A stretch of DNA of 64,000 bases from an uncultured Parolsenella sp. (GTDB taxonomy: Bacteria > Actinomycetota > Coriobacteriia > Coriobacteriales > Atopobiaceae), in assembly GCA_934668375.1 (NCBI GenBank), contig CAKUNF010000007.1:1-64000 (forward strand). Direction: 5' to 3'. Below the pieces are notes generated by a model. The model saw only the letters and a program-made list of their open reading frames with translations. It had not been told where the DNA came from and searched no databases. Position 1 is the first letter of the stretch; each line of letters opens with the position of its first letter. A program made the position numbers and the translations under genes. Shown piece after piece: positions 18,701 through 24,745 of this stretch.

Positions 18701-19310
18701 GACGCAGCTGGCGATTGAGCTCACGCGCCACGTCGCGCGCCCGCACGAGGTTCTTGTCCATGTCAGCGAGCTTGCGCTGCGAGCGCTCCTTGCGGCGGCG
18801 GTGCTTGGAGATGCCGGCGGCCTCCTCGATGAGGGCACGGCGCTCCTCGGGCCTGCTGGAGAGGATGGAGTCGAGCTTGCCCTGGGAGATGATGGAGTGG
18901 GTGTCCTTGCCCAGGCCAGAGTCGTGCAGGATGTCCTGGATGTCCATGAGGCGGGCCGGCGCCCCGTTGATGAGGTACTCGGACTCGCCGGAGCGGTACA
19001 TGCGCCTTGTGATGCCGACCTCGGTGAAGTCCACGGGCAGCGTGTGGTCCGTGTTGTCGAGCACGAGCGTGACCTCGGCCACGCCCACGGGCTTTCTTGC
19101 CGAGGAGCCAGAGAAAACGACGTCCTCCATGGCCTGGCCGCGCAGCATCTTGGCGCTCTGCTCGCCGAGCACCCACAGGATGGCGTCGCTCACGTTGGAC
19201 TTGCCCGAGCCATTGGGGCCCACGACCACCGTGAGGCCGGGGTCGAAGACCATGTGCGTGCGGTCGGCGAAGGACTTGAAGCCCTTCAGCGTGAGGGACT
19301 TCAGGAACAA
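15723..19310 (-). CDS. smc: Chromosome segregation protein SMC
   Basis: The condensin ATPase that organises and segregates the chromosome with ScpA and ScpB. The 1195-aa protein is typical in length. Walker A GPNGSGKSN lies near residue 34. A long coiled coil to about 500, a globular hinge at about 510-680 and a second coiled coil to about 1010 follow. The signature LMSGGEKSLTALALLFA and Walker B VFDEVEAALDD lie near 1095-1125. The start is TTG at 19310. GAGGAGGG lies 6 nt upstream inside the rnc coding sequence, and the first residues FLKSLTLKGFKSFA are the family N-terminus. smc overlaps the end of rnc by 10 nt and the start of ftsY by 1 nt. Confidence 0.98.
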   Translation of the reverse strand: MFLKSLTLKGFKSFADRTHMVFDPGLTVVVGPNGSGKSNVSDAILWVLGEQSAKMLRGQAMEDVVFSGSSARKPVGVAEVTLVLDNTDHTLPVDFTEVGITRRMYRSGESEYLINGAPARLMDIQDILHDSGLGKDTHSIISQGKLDSILSSRPEERRALIEEAAGISKHRRRKERSQRKLADMDKNLVRARDVARELNRQLRPLERQVDRAKRYNELYARLSELTCQLAVDDVRRLQQQWGELQGRSNEAAAAIELAQFRVDEKTRELEKLQSMLEQKGLFVGDLGEQRRRCADILGRLESDMRLLEEKGRNMVDRLSETRLTLSQVERQRAEALSEREDVSARLCETRAAVDSLAKDVARLEPAAKDATAARREAGSEQARLSSEQRNCQHELDRATLDHAKLSDEISNAEVEDQMFASRIDQIEETLETTRAALESRRGRLEELEGELAEATQRAEKAKAAISERAASHDEARGAASAARHELEEARGALAQAEATLRALRDVDAQLGADKGSLESRVLSSGELSSLVRCRLADVVSAPAELDSLVERLLGETLAAPIVACGDDVARIMDAARDAQGASGSLSVLNLSESSPEASSGAGERLVDRLGVSDEARGLVERLLGDIRIVETPSEAVRAHAANPALTYVTTDGVMALPDGRTQAGVSAGAAAGTLERRRRIAELEEQVPALEARVSACEQDVAQASERVDVAADELARAREAASDASGAVSRLRGERDSANSEIGRLDSQVSHAEDERSQVVSRREAAAERAKSARPRLEELKGKIVEGKQRLSELDRLVQEAGARRREASRAEDEAAKKAADARLSLATSRERLRHLDERDAELSRRIDELAERARAAEEGARSLEVLRLRIDPLHERYEAIHACALTWAQRLRDRASLAEADSDSLKKTIGDARQQVADVTAELERAKAEQGNLKVESGKLEVRVEQAIAAITADGRHVLEEALQMPEPEDREACEREVASLRRQIDGLGPVNQVAMDEYTKLKERADYIGAQLADLESARSALQKITSAIDRKMRRQFLQTFEAVNANFVEIFGMLFPGGRAHLEMTDPDHPAETGIEVVAQPRGKRIAKMTLMSGGEKSLTALALLFAVYRTRTVPFYVFDEVEAALDDSNLDKLLDAIEQLKETTQLIVISHQRRTMEQADVLYGVSMQADGVSHVVSQRLDRATGKVVDA

Positions 19311-20017
19311 TTGACGCCCTCCTCGGCAAGGCGCTCGATGGCATCGGCCGCGGCCATGCTCTCGGCCTCCTTCTTAGAGGAGCCCTTGCCGCGGCCCACG
19401 CGCCTTCCCTCGACGAGCACGACCGAGGTGAACGTGGGGCTGTGCGCGGGGCCCTGCTCGCCCTCGAGCTTGTACTCGGGGGCGCAGCGCAGCTCGCGCT
19501 GGGTGATCTCCTGCAGGCGGCTCTTGGGGCTCACGGGGCGCTCGGCAAGCTCGGGCACCATGTGGGGGCCAAGCGTGCGCGAGACGAACTCGTGCGTGAC
19601 CTCGTAGCCGCCGTCGAGGTACAGTGCGCCAACGACGGACTCGTAGACGTTCTCGAGCGCTGAGTGCATGCCGCGCGCGCCCGTGCCCTTCTCGGACTCG
19701 CCGAAGACGATGCACTCGCCGATGCCGAGCTGCTCGGAGACCATGGAGAGCGTCTTGCCCGAGACGAGCGAGATCTTGAGGCGCGTGAGCTCACCCTCGT
19801 CCATCTGACCGAAGCGCTCGAACAGGTCCGTGGCCACGATGGCACCGAGGATCGAGTCCCCGAGGAACTCGAGGCGCTCGTAGGAGGCCGTGACGGGCAG
19901 GTGCTCGACGGCGCTCGGGTGCGTTATCGCGGCCGTGACGAGGTCACGGTCCTTGAACGTGTGGTTGCAGATCTTCTCGATGTGCTCAATCCGCTCGGTT
20001 GCGGCGCTTTGGGGCAT
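19301..20017 (-). CDS. rnc: Ribonuclease III
   Basis: Cleaves double-stranded RNA, including rRNA precursors. The 238-aa protein has an RNase III domain with ERLEFLGDS near 45 and the second acidic motif ENVYESVVGALYLDGG near 120. A C-terminal dsRBD follows (about 165-235, with KGSSKKEAESMAAADAIE). The ATG at 20017 is preceded by GGGGGAG with 5-nt spacing; the longer open frame upstream lacks a site and runs through the 5' leader. rnc overlaps smc by 10 nt. A stable hairpin in its leader could be a target of its own product. Confidence 0.96.
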   Translation of the reverse strand: MPQSAATERIEHIEKICNHTFKDRDLVTAAITHPSAVEHLPVTASYERLEFLGDSILGAIVATDLFERFGQMDEGELTRLKISLVSGKTLSMVSEQLGIGECIVFGESEKGTGARGMHSALENVYESVVGALYLDGGYEVTHEFVSRTLGPHMVPELAERPVSPKSRLQEITQRELRCAPEYKLEGEQGPAHSPTFTSVVLVEGRRVGRGKGSSKKEAESMAAADAIERLAEEGVNCS

Positions 20018-20058
20018 GCGCGCTCCCCCATCTATGCGTGTGTTCTCCAGATATGGGC

Positions 20059-20098
20059 GAGCCGCCCGAGGGCGGCCCGCAGACATCTTTCAATTGTA
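20059..20098 (-). promoter_or_regulatory. rnc leader: possible -10 and 8-bp hairpin
   Basis: On the minus strand TACAAT (20093-20098) is a good -10 without a convincing -35. Just downstream, GGGCCGCC (20071-20078) pairs with GGCGGCTC (20059-20066) around CTCG, giving 8 bp with one G-U. The hairpin has no U-run and ends about 40 nt before the rnc ATG. Confidence 0.4.
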
Positions 20099-20133
20099 CC
20101 CGTAGCGACGGCAAGGCGCGAGGGAGGAGGCAT

Positions 20134-20165
20134 GGTGACAGTTTGACCCCGTCCCCAAGTGTCAC
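20134..20165 (-). repeat. 32-nt REP-like repeat, copy 1
   Basis: On the plus strand it begins GGTGACAGTTTGACC and ends CCAAGTGTCAC, with 6-bp inverted ends GTGACA/TGTCAC. It is identical over 32 nt to the copy at 31232 and differs by one base from the copy at 49829. It overlaps the 3' end of plsX: the TGA stop (20162-20164) is part of the repeat. Confidence 0.85.
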
Positions 20166-21157
20166 GCCTGGGCGGCAGCCATTGCCTGCGCCATCTTGCC
20201 GCAGAGATCCTCGCGGACGCAGCGGGCGGCCGTGAGCGTTCCGTTCATGACGGCCTCGGGGTTCGTGGCGCCGTGTCCCACGAGCACGGGAGCCTTGAGG
20301 CCGAGAAGCGCCGCACCGCCGTATGCATCGCCGGACAGGAGCTTTGCCACGCCCTTGAGCGCGGGCTTCACCATGAGCGCGCCCACGGCCACGCGCTTGC
20401 TCCGCGCAGCCTCGGCCTTGAGGGCAGAGACGATGAACTTGGCCGTGCCCTCGACGGTCTTCACGGCGACGTTGCCCGTGTACCCGTCCGTCACGATGAC
20501 GTCGAGCGAGCCCGTGAGGACGTCTCGGCCCTCGCAGTTGCCGGCGAAGTTGACGCCGACGGCCTCCGAGAGCGCACGATGGCGCTCGAGCGCCGCCTCT
20601 GAGCCCTTCGTCTCCTCGGTGCCGTTGTTGAGAAGGCCCACGGCGGGGTTCTCGACGCCCAGGACGATCTGGGAGTACGCAGAGCCCATGCGCGCGAACT
20701 GCACGATCATGTCCGTGGTGCAGTCCGCGTTGGCGCCCATGTCCAGGAAGGTCGTCATGTGGCCGTCCACGCCCGGCATGGCCGTGGCGAGCGCGGCGCG
20801 AGACACGCCCTTGACGCGCCCCACGAGCAGCGTGCCTGCCGCGAGGATCGCCCCGGTGGAGCCGGCCGAGAAGAACGCGTCCGCGTCGCCAGCTCGCACG
20901 GCGCGGCAGCCACGGACGATCGAGGAGTCCTTCTTGCGACGCACGGCCTGCGTGGGATGCTCGTCCATCTCGATGACCTCAGTGGTCACGAGCGCCTCGG
21001 CACGGGCGTGCTTGGCGCAGAAGGGAACGACGACCTCCTCGTTGCCCGCGACGATTACCTCGAGGCCAGCATCGGCCTCGAGCGCCCGGGCGATGCCCTC
21101 GAGCACGACCTCGGACGGCTCGTCTCCACCCATGGCGTCAACACATACGCGCACCAT
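20162..21157 (-). CDS. plsX: Phosphate acyltransferase PlsX
   Basis: Makes acyl-phosphate from acyl-ACP for PlsY, the first step of phospholipid synthesis. The 331-aa protein opens with VRVCVDAMGGDEPSEVV, the family N-terminus. It contains SSIVRGCRAVRAGDADAFFSAGSTGA near 95, LLNNGTEETKG near 175 and TDGYTGNVAVKTVEG near 230, all diagnostic. GGGGAGG lies 5 nt before the ATG at 21157. It lies in the usual yceD-rpmF-plsX order, but an intrinsic terminator separates it from rpmF. Its stop codon lies inside a 32-nt repeat. Confidence 0.97.
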   Translation of the reverse strand: MVRVCVDAMGGDEPSEVVLEGIARALEADAGLEVIVAGNEEVVVPFCAKHARAEALVTTEVIEMDEHPTQAVRRKKDSSIVRGCRAVRAGDADAFFSAGSTGAILAAGTLLVGRVKGVSRAALATAMPGVDGHMTTFLDMGANADCTTDMIVQFARMGSAYSQIVLGVENPAVGLLNNGTEETKGSEAALERHRALSEAVGVNFAGNCEGRDVLTGSLDVIVTDGYTGNVAVKTVEGTAKFIVSALKAEAARSKRVAVGALMVKPALKGVAKLLSGDAYGGAALLGLKAPVLVGHGATNPEAVMNGTLTAARCVREDLCGKMAQAMAAAQA

Positions 21158-21221
21158 ATGCGCCTCCCCTTTCGCCGAGAAGTGCCGCCCGCCGGCTGTC
21201 CCCGACGGACGTCTAGGTAAT

Positions 21222-21256
21222 AGAAAGGAGGCCGGCCCGAGAAGGACCGGCCTCCT
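21222..21256 (-). terminator. Terminator between rpmF and plsX
   Basis: On the minus strand AGGAGGCCGG (21247-21256) pairs with CCGGCCTCCT (21226-21235) around an 11-nt loop and is followed by TTTCTATT. It begins 22 nt after the rpmF stop, so plsX expression needs readthrough or its own promoter. Confidence 0.8.
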
Positions 21257-21277
21257 GGCCACTCTGTAATTGGGCAG

Positions 21278-21457
21278 CTACTCGGTGACGATGACCTCGC
21301 GGCCCTTGTAGTAGCCACAGCTCGGGCACACACGGTGCGGGAGCTTCACAGCGCCGCACTGCGGGCACGTGGAACGAGCCGGCATGTCGAGCTTGCTGTT
21401 GGCCGAGCGACGGGTGTGGGTCGCGCCGCGGCCCTTCTTCTGCTTGGGTACTGCCAT
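21278..21457 (-). CDS. rpmF: 50S ribosomal protein L32
   Basis: A 59-aa ribosomal protein of the large subunit. The N-terminus AVPKQKKGRGATHTRRS is the family signature. Four cysteines, CPQC (31-34) and CPSC (44-47), form the zinc ribbon of the C+ type. The ATG at 21457 has AGAGAGG 8 nt upstream. It lies 123 nt after yceD, with a possible own promoter, and is followed by an intrinsic terminator. Confidence 0.98.
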   Translation of the reverse strand: MAVPKQKKGRGATHTRRSANSKLDMPARSTCPQCGAVKLPHRVCPSCGYYKGREVIVTE

Positions 21458-21521
21458 TGTTGACCTCTCTTACGAATCTCACGTCGCCACGCACGCGACG
21501 GTCTTTCACAGACAAACGGGA

Positions 21522-21530
21522 ATGATAGCA
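21522..21530 (-). promoter_or_regulatory. Possible extended -10 promoter of rpmF
   Basis: The minus strand reads TGC followed by TATCAT (-10 at 21522-21527), an extended -10 pattern. It lies 65 nt before the rpmF ATG in the 123-nt gap after yceD. The -35 is weak. Confidence 0.4.
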
Positions 21531-21580
21531 CGTTTGGTAGTGCAAACACCACGAATACACAGGATTTAGAGCGCAAATCG

Positions 21581-22156
21581 CTAATCCTGCGCAGAGTCTC
21601 CGTCCTCGTCGTCAAGTCGAAGCCCGGCGAGGGCCGCAAACGGACCGGTAGCCGCGTCCACCGAGGCCATCTTCTCCGCACAGCCGCAGTCTCCCTCGTT
21701 GAGGTTGGCGCCGCAGTGCGGGCACAGGCCCTTGCAGTCCTCACGGCACAGCACGACGAACGGCGTCTCCATGACGATGGCCGCCATGATGGGCTCGGCG
21801 AGGTCGATCGTGTGGTCCTCTCCCACCAGGGAGAAATCCACCTCGTCCTCGTCGTCGGAAAGGTCCTCCTCGGCAGGGGCCTCGAACAGGAAGTACTCGT
21901 CCACCTCGGAGGCGATGTCGAACTCGGCGTCCTCAAGGCACCGGTCGCACGTGCCAAGCACGTGGGCGCGAACGATGCCCGAGGCGAGGATTCCCTCGCC
22001 GGCGTTCGTGAGCACGAGGTCGTAGTCGATGCCGCTGGGAAGGCGGAAGTCGTGGTCTCCCAGCGAATACGAGTCGTCGTCGATGTGACCGGCCACGGGG
22101 AGCACGGAACCGGCGCCCGCGAGCCGCTCGTCGACGGAGATGATGATGGGCTCCAT
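21581..22156 (-). CDS. yceD: YceD/DUF177 family protein
   Basis: A 191-aa member of DUF177. The family is nearly always next to rpmF and has been linked to 23S rRNA metabolism, but the mechanism is unclear. CDRCLED near 70 and a C-terminal cysteine cluster (CREDCKGLCPHCG and CGC, about 136-160) suggest metal binding. A long acidic stretch (EEDLSDDEDEVD near 97) lies between them. It starts 4 nt after the upstream coiled-coil gene, indicating an operon. Confidence 0.9.
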   Translation of the reverse strand: MEPIIISVDERLAGAGSVLPVAGHIDDDSYSLGDHDFRLPSGIDYDLVLTNAGEGILASGIVRAHVLGTCDRCLEDAEFDIASEVDEYFLFEAPAEEDLSDDEDEVDFSLVGEDHTIDLAEPIMAAIVMETPFVVLCREDCKGLCPHCGANLNEGDCGCAEKMASVDAATGPFAALAGLRLDDEDGDSAQD

Positions 22157-22160
22157 GGGA

Positions 22161-22643
22161 CTACCTGCGAGACGAGGAGCCGTCGTCGAGGGCCTGGCGG
22201 CTGCGCTCGAGCTGGCCGATGACGCTCTTGAGGTTATCCTCGATGCCGGTGAGCACGCCCTCGGCGTAGTCGTTGATGTGGTAGCGCAGGTCTCGCTCGT
22301 ACTGGGAGGCCTGGTCGCGGATCTCCTCGGCCTGCTGGTTGGCGAGGCGGACGACCTCCTGGTCGCCGGCGAGAATCATGGCCTGCTGCTGGGCGTCCGC
22401 CACGATGGAGTCTGCCGTCTGGTGGGCACGGGCGAGAATCTCGTCCTCCTCCTTCATGACGCGGCGGGCGGCGTTGAACTCCTCGGGGAAGGCGTTGCGA
22501 ATCTCATCGAGGAGGTCATAGATGGCGTCGGCGTCAACGATCTTGGGGTTGCTGCCCGAGCCGCCCATGAGGGGCTTCTTGCCCTCGTTGACAATCTCCT
22601 CGAGCTCGTCGCACAGGGCGTTGACCTCTTCACCTGGCTGCAT
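22161..22643 (-). CDS. Coiled-coil protein (DivIVA/ATPase-b-like helical family)
   Basis: A 160-aa, almost entirely helical and strongly charged protein. Residues about 45-150 form a heptad-like coiled coil rich in Glu, Gln, Ala and Arg. There is no membrane segment or signal, so it is not an F0 b subunit, though weak similarity to that family is common for such proteins. The ATG at 22643 has AAAGGAG 7 nt upstream. In related genomes a gene of this kind precedes yceD-rpmF, and a role in cell envelope or division is only a guess. It is the first gene of the long minus-strand core cluster. Confidence 0.6.
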   Translation of the reverse strand: MQPGEEVNALCDELEEIVNEGKKPLMGGSGSNPKIVDADAIYDLLDEIRNAFPEEFNAARRVMKEEDEILARAHQTADSIVADAQQQAMILAGDQEVVRLANQQAEEIRDQASQYERDLRYHINDYAEGVLTGIEDNLKSVIGQLERSRQALDDGSSSRR

Positions 22644-22799
22644 GCGCAGGCTCCTTTCGTGCTTGGCCCGCAAAGCAAAAGGCACGCTTGGGACCCCTCG
22701 AAAACCGATGCTTGAGCGACTTGCGTCGCATCTATCTGGACAACCTTACCATAACGGCAGCTATCTGACGCGCACGGCGCCCCATAGCCGCACACAAAG

Positions 22800-22870
22800 C
22801 GCGAGTGCAGCAAATAAGACACTTCAGGCCCTCGAAAGGGGCCCGCAACGTCTGAAAAGCTGCACTCGCG
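22800..22870. repeat. 71-nt palindromic element, copy A
   Basis: Perfect 12-bp arms CGCGAGTGCAGC (22800-22811) and GCTGCACTCGCG (22859-22870) bound a 47-nt interior that can form inner pairs (for example GGCCC with GGGCC). The ends match those of the elements at 28013 and 29119, but the interior is unrelated. It lies between the ABC exporter operon end and the promoter region of the coiled-coil/yceD cluster. The remaining 150 nt of this gap hold nothing I can name. Confidence 0.75.
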
Positions 22871-22897
22871 AATATCCGGAGCGCCGGCGCCGCCCGG

Positions 22898-24745
22898 CTA
22901 GTCCTCGGCGAACTGCGAGTTGTAGAGCTCGGCGTAGAAGCCGTTCGCGGCGAGCAGCTCTGCGTGCGTGCCACGCTCGACGATGTCGCCGTCACGCAAG
23001 ACGAGGATGACGTCGGCGTTGCGGATCGTGGACAGGCGGTGCGCGATGACGAAACTCGTGCGGCCCTGCATAAGCGCGTCCATAGCGCGCTGGATGAGCT
23101 CCTCGGTGCGCGTGTCGACGTTCGAGGTGGCCTCGTCCAGGATGAGCGCCGGACGGTCCGCGAGGAAGGCGCGGGCGATCGTCACGAGCTGGCGCTGGCC
23201 CTGGGAGAGGTTCGTGCCCTCCTCGTTGATGACGAAGTCGTAGCCGCCGGCGAGTGTGTGGATGAAGTGGTCGCAGCGCGCGGCGCGGGCGGCCGCCTCA
23301 ACCTCGGCGTCCGTGGCGTCTGGCCTGCCGTAGCGGATGTTCTCGCGAATCGTGCCGTTGAACAGCCACGTGTCCTGCAGGACCATCGCGAACTGGCGAC
23401 GCAGCTCGGCACGGTCCCAGTCGCGGACGTCCACGCCGTCCACCTTGAGCGAGCCCGCGTCCACGTCATAGAAGCGCTGGAGCAGCTTGATGAGCGTAGT
23501 CTTGCCCGCACCCGTGGGACCCACGATGGCCACGGTCTGGCCAGGCTCGGCCACGCAGGAGAAGTCGTGGATGATCGTCTTGTCCGGCGAGTAGCCAAAG
23601 CGCACGTGATCGAACTCGACGCGACCGTCTCGCTTCTCGGGCACCTGGGGGCACTCGCCCTGCTGCTCCTCGGGCGCAGAGAGGAACTCGAAGACGCGCT
23701 CGGTGGCCGCGGCCATGGACTGCAGCGTGTTGCTCACGTTGCCAAGCTGCTGAACGGGCTGGGTGAAGTTGCGGACGTACTGGATGAAGCTCTGGATGTC
23801 GCCGGGGGTGGCGTTGCCCGTGAGCGCGAGCTGCGCGCCCACCACGACGACGCCCACGTAACCCATGTTTCCCACGAGGCTCATGAGCGGCATCATGAGG
23901 CCGGAGAGGAACTGGGAGCGCCAACCGGAGATGAACAGGCGGTCGTTCTTCTCGTCGAACTCGGCCACGGCGGCATCGGCGCGGTCAAAGACCTGGATGA
24001 CGTTCTGGCCGGCGAAGTCCTCCTCGATGATGCCGTTCACGGCACCGAGGACCTGCTGCTGCTCGCGGAAGTAGGGTTGCGAGAAGTGGATCATCACGAT
24101 CATGATGAGGGCGGCCGCCGGCAGCGTGAGCACGGTGACACCCGTGAGCGGCAGGCTGATGGAGAGCATCATGACGAGCACGCCGATGATCTGAGTGATC
24201 GAGGTGATGAGCTGTGTGATGGACTGGTTGAGGCTCTGGCCGAGGGTGTCGACGTCGTTGGTGATGCGCGACAGCACGTCGCCCTTGCTGTGGCCGTTGA
24301 AGTAGCTCATGGGCACGACGGAGATCTTCTCGGCGATCTCCTTGCGCATGCGGTAGCAGATCTTCTGCGTGACGCCGGTCATGAGCCAGCCCTGCAGAAG
24401 GTTGCAAGCGGAGCTCGCGAGGTAGAGTCCCAGCAGGAACAGCAGCGTCTTGCCAATCCAGTCGAAGTCGACCGAGCCCGTGCCGCTCACCTTGGCCACG
24501 AGCCCCTCGTAGAGCTTCGTGGTGACCTGGCCGAGCACCTTGGGGCCGACGATGTTGAAGATGACGGAGCACACAGCAAACGCGATGCCGAAGAACACGG
24601 CGACCTTGTGCTGGCCGATGTAGCCGAGCAGCTGAAGCATCGTGCCCTTGAAGTCCTTGGCCTTCTCCGTGGAGCGCCCTCCCATGCCGCGGCCCATCGG
24701 TCCGCGCGGGCGCTGCTTGGGGGCAATGGTCCTCTCGTTAGCCAT
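22898..24745 (-). CDS. ABC exporter half-transporter (canonical ATP site subunit)
   Basis: A 615-aa membrane-ATPase fusion of the multidrug/lipid exporter type. Six membrane helices lie in residues about 30-340, after a basic Gly/Arg-rich N-terminus. The nucleotide-binding domain (about 365-610) has Walker A GPTGAGKTT near 405, a variant signature LSQGQRQ near 510 and Walker B ILDEATS near 535 with the catalytic Glu. Its ATG overlaps the stop of the upstream 740-aa subunit (TAATG), so the two are made together and surely form a heterodimer. The substrate is unknown; the MarR gene upstream suggests drug or stress efflux. Confidence 0.93.
   Translation of the reverse strand: MANERTIAPKQRPRGPMGRGMGGRSTEKAKDFKGTMLQLLGYIGQHKVAVFFGIAFAVCSVIFNIVGPKVLGQVTTKLYEGLVAKVSGTGSVDFDWIGKTLLFLLGLYLASSACNLLQGWLMTGVTQKICYRMRKEIAEKISVVPMSYFNGHSKGDVLSRITNDVDTLGQSLNQSITQLITSITQIIGVLVMMLSISLPLTGVTVLTLPAAALIMIVMIHFSQPYFREQQQVLGAVNGIIEEDFAGQNVIQVFDRADAAVAEFDEKNDRLFISGWRSQFLSGLMMPLMSLVGNMGYVGVVVVGAQLALTGNATPGDIQSFIQYVRNFTQPVQQLGNVSNTLQSMAAATERVFEFLSAPEEQQGECPQVPEKRDGRVEFDHVRFGYSPDKTIIHDFSCVAEPGQTVAIVGPTGAGKTTLIKLLQRFYDVDAGSLKVDGVDVRDWDRAELRRQFAMVLQDTWLFNGTIRENIRYGRPDATDAEVEAAARAARCDHFIHTLAGGYDFVINEEGTNLSQGQRQLVTIARAFLADRPALILDEATSNVDTRTEELIQRAMDALMQGRTSFVIAHRLSTIRNADVILVLRDGDIVERGTHAELLAANGFYAELYNSQFAED

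Noticed and set aside
22161..22643. Coiled-coil gene as F0F1 ATP synthase subunit b
   Set aside because: No membrane segment at the N-terminus and no ATP synthase genes nearby; only the helical charge pattern is similar.
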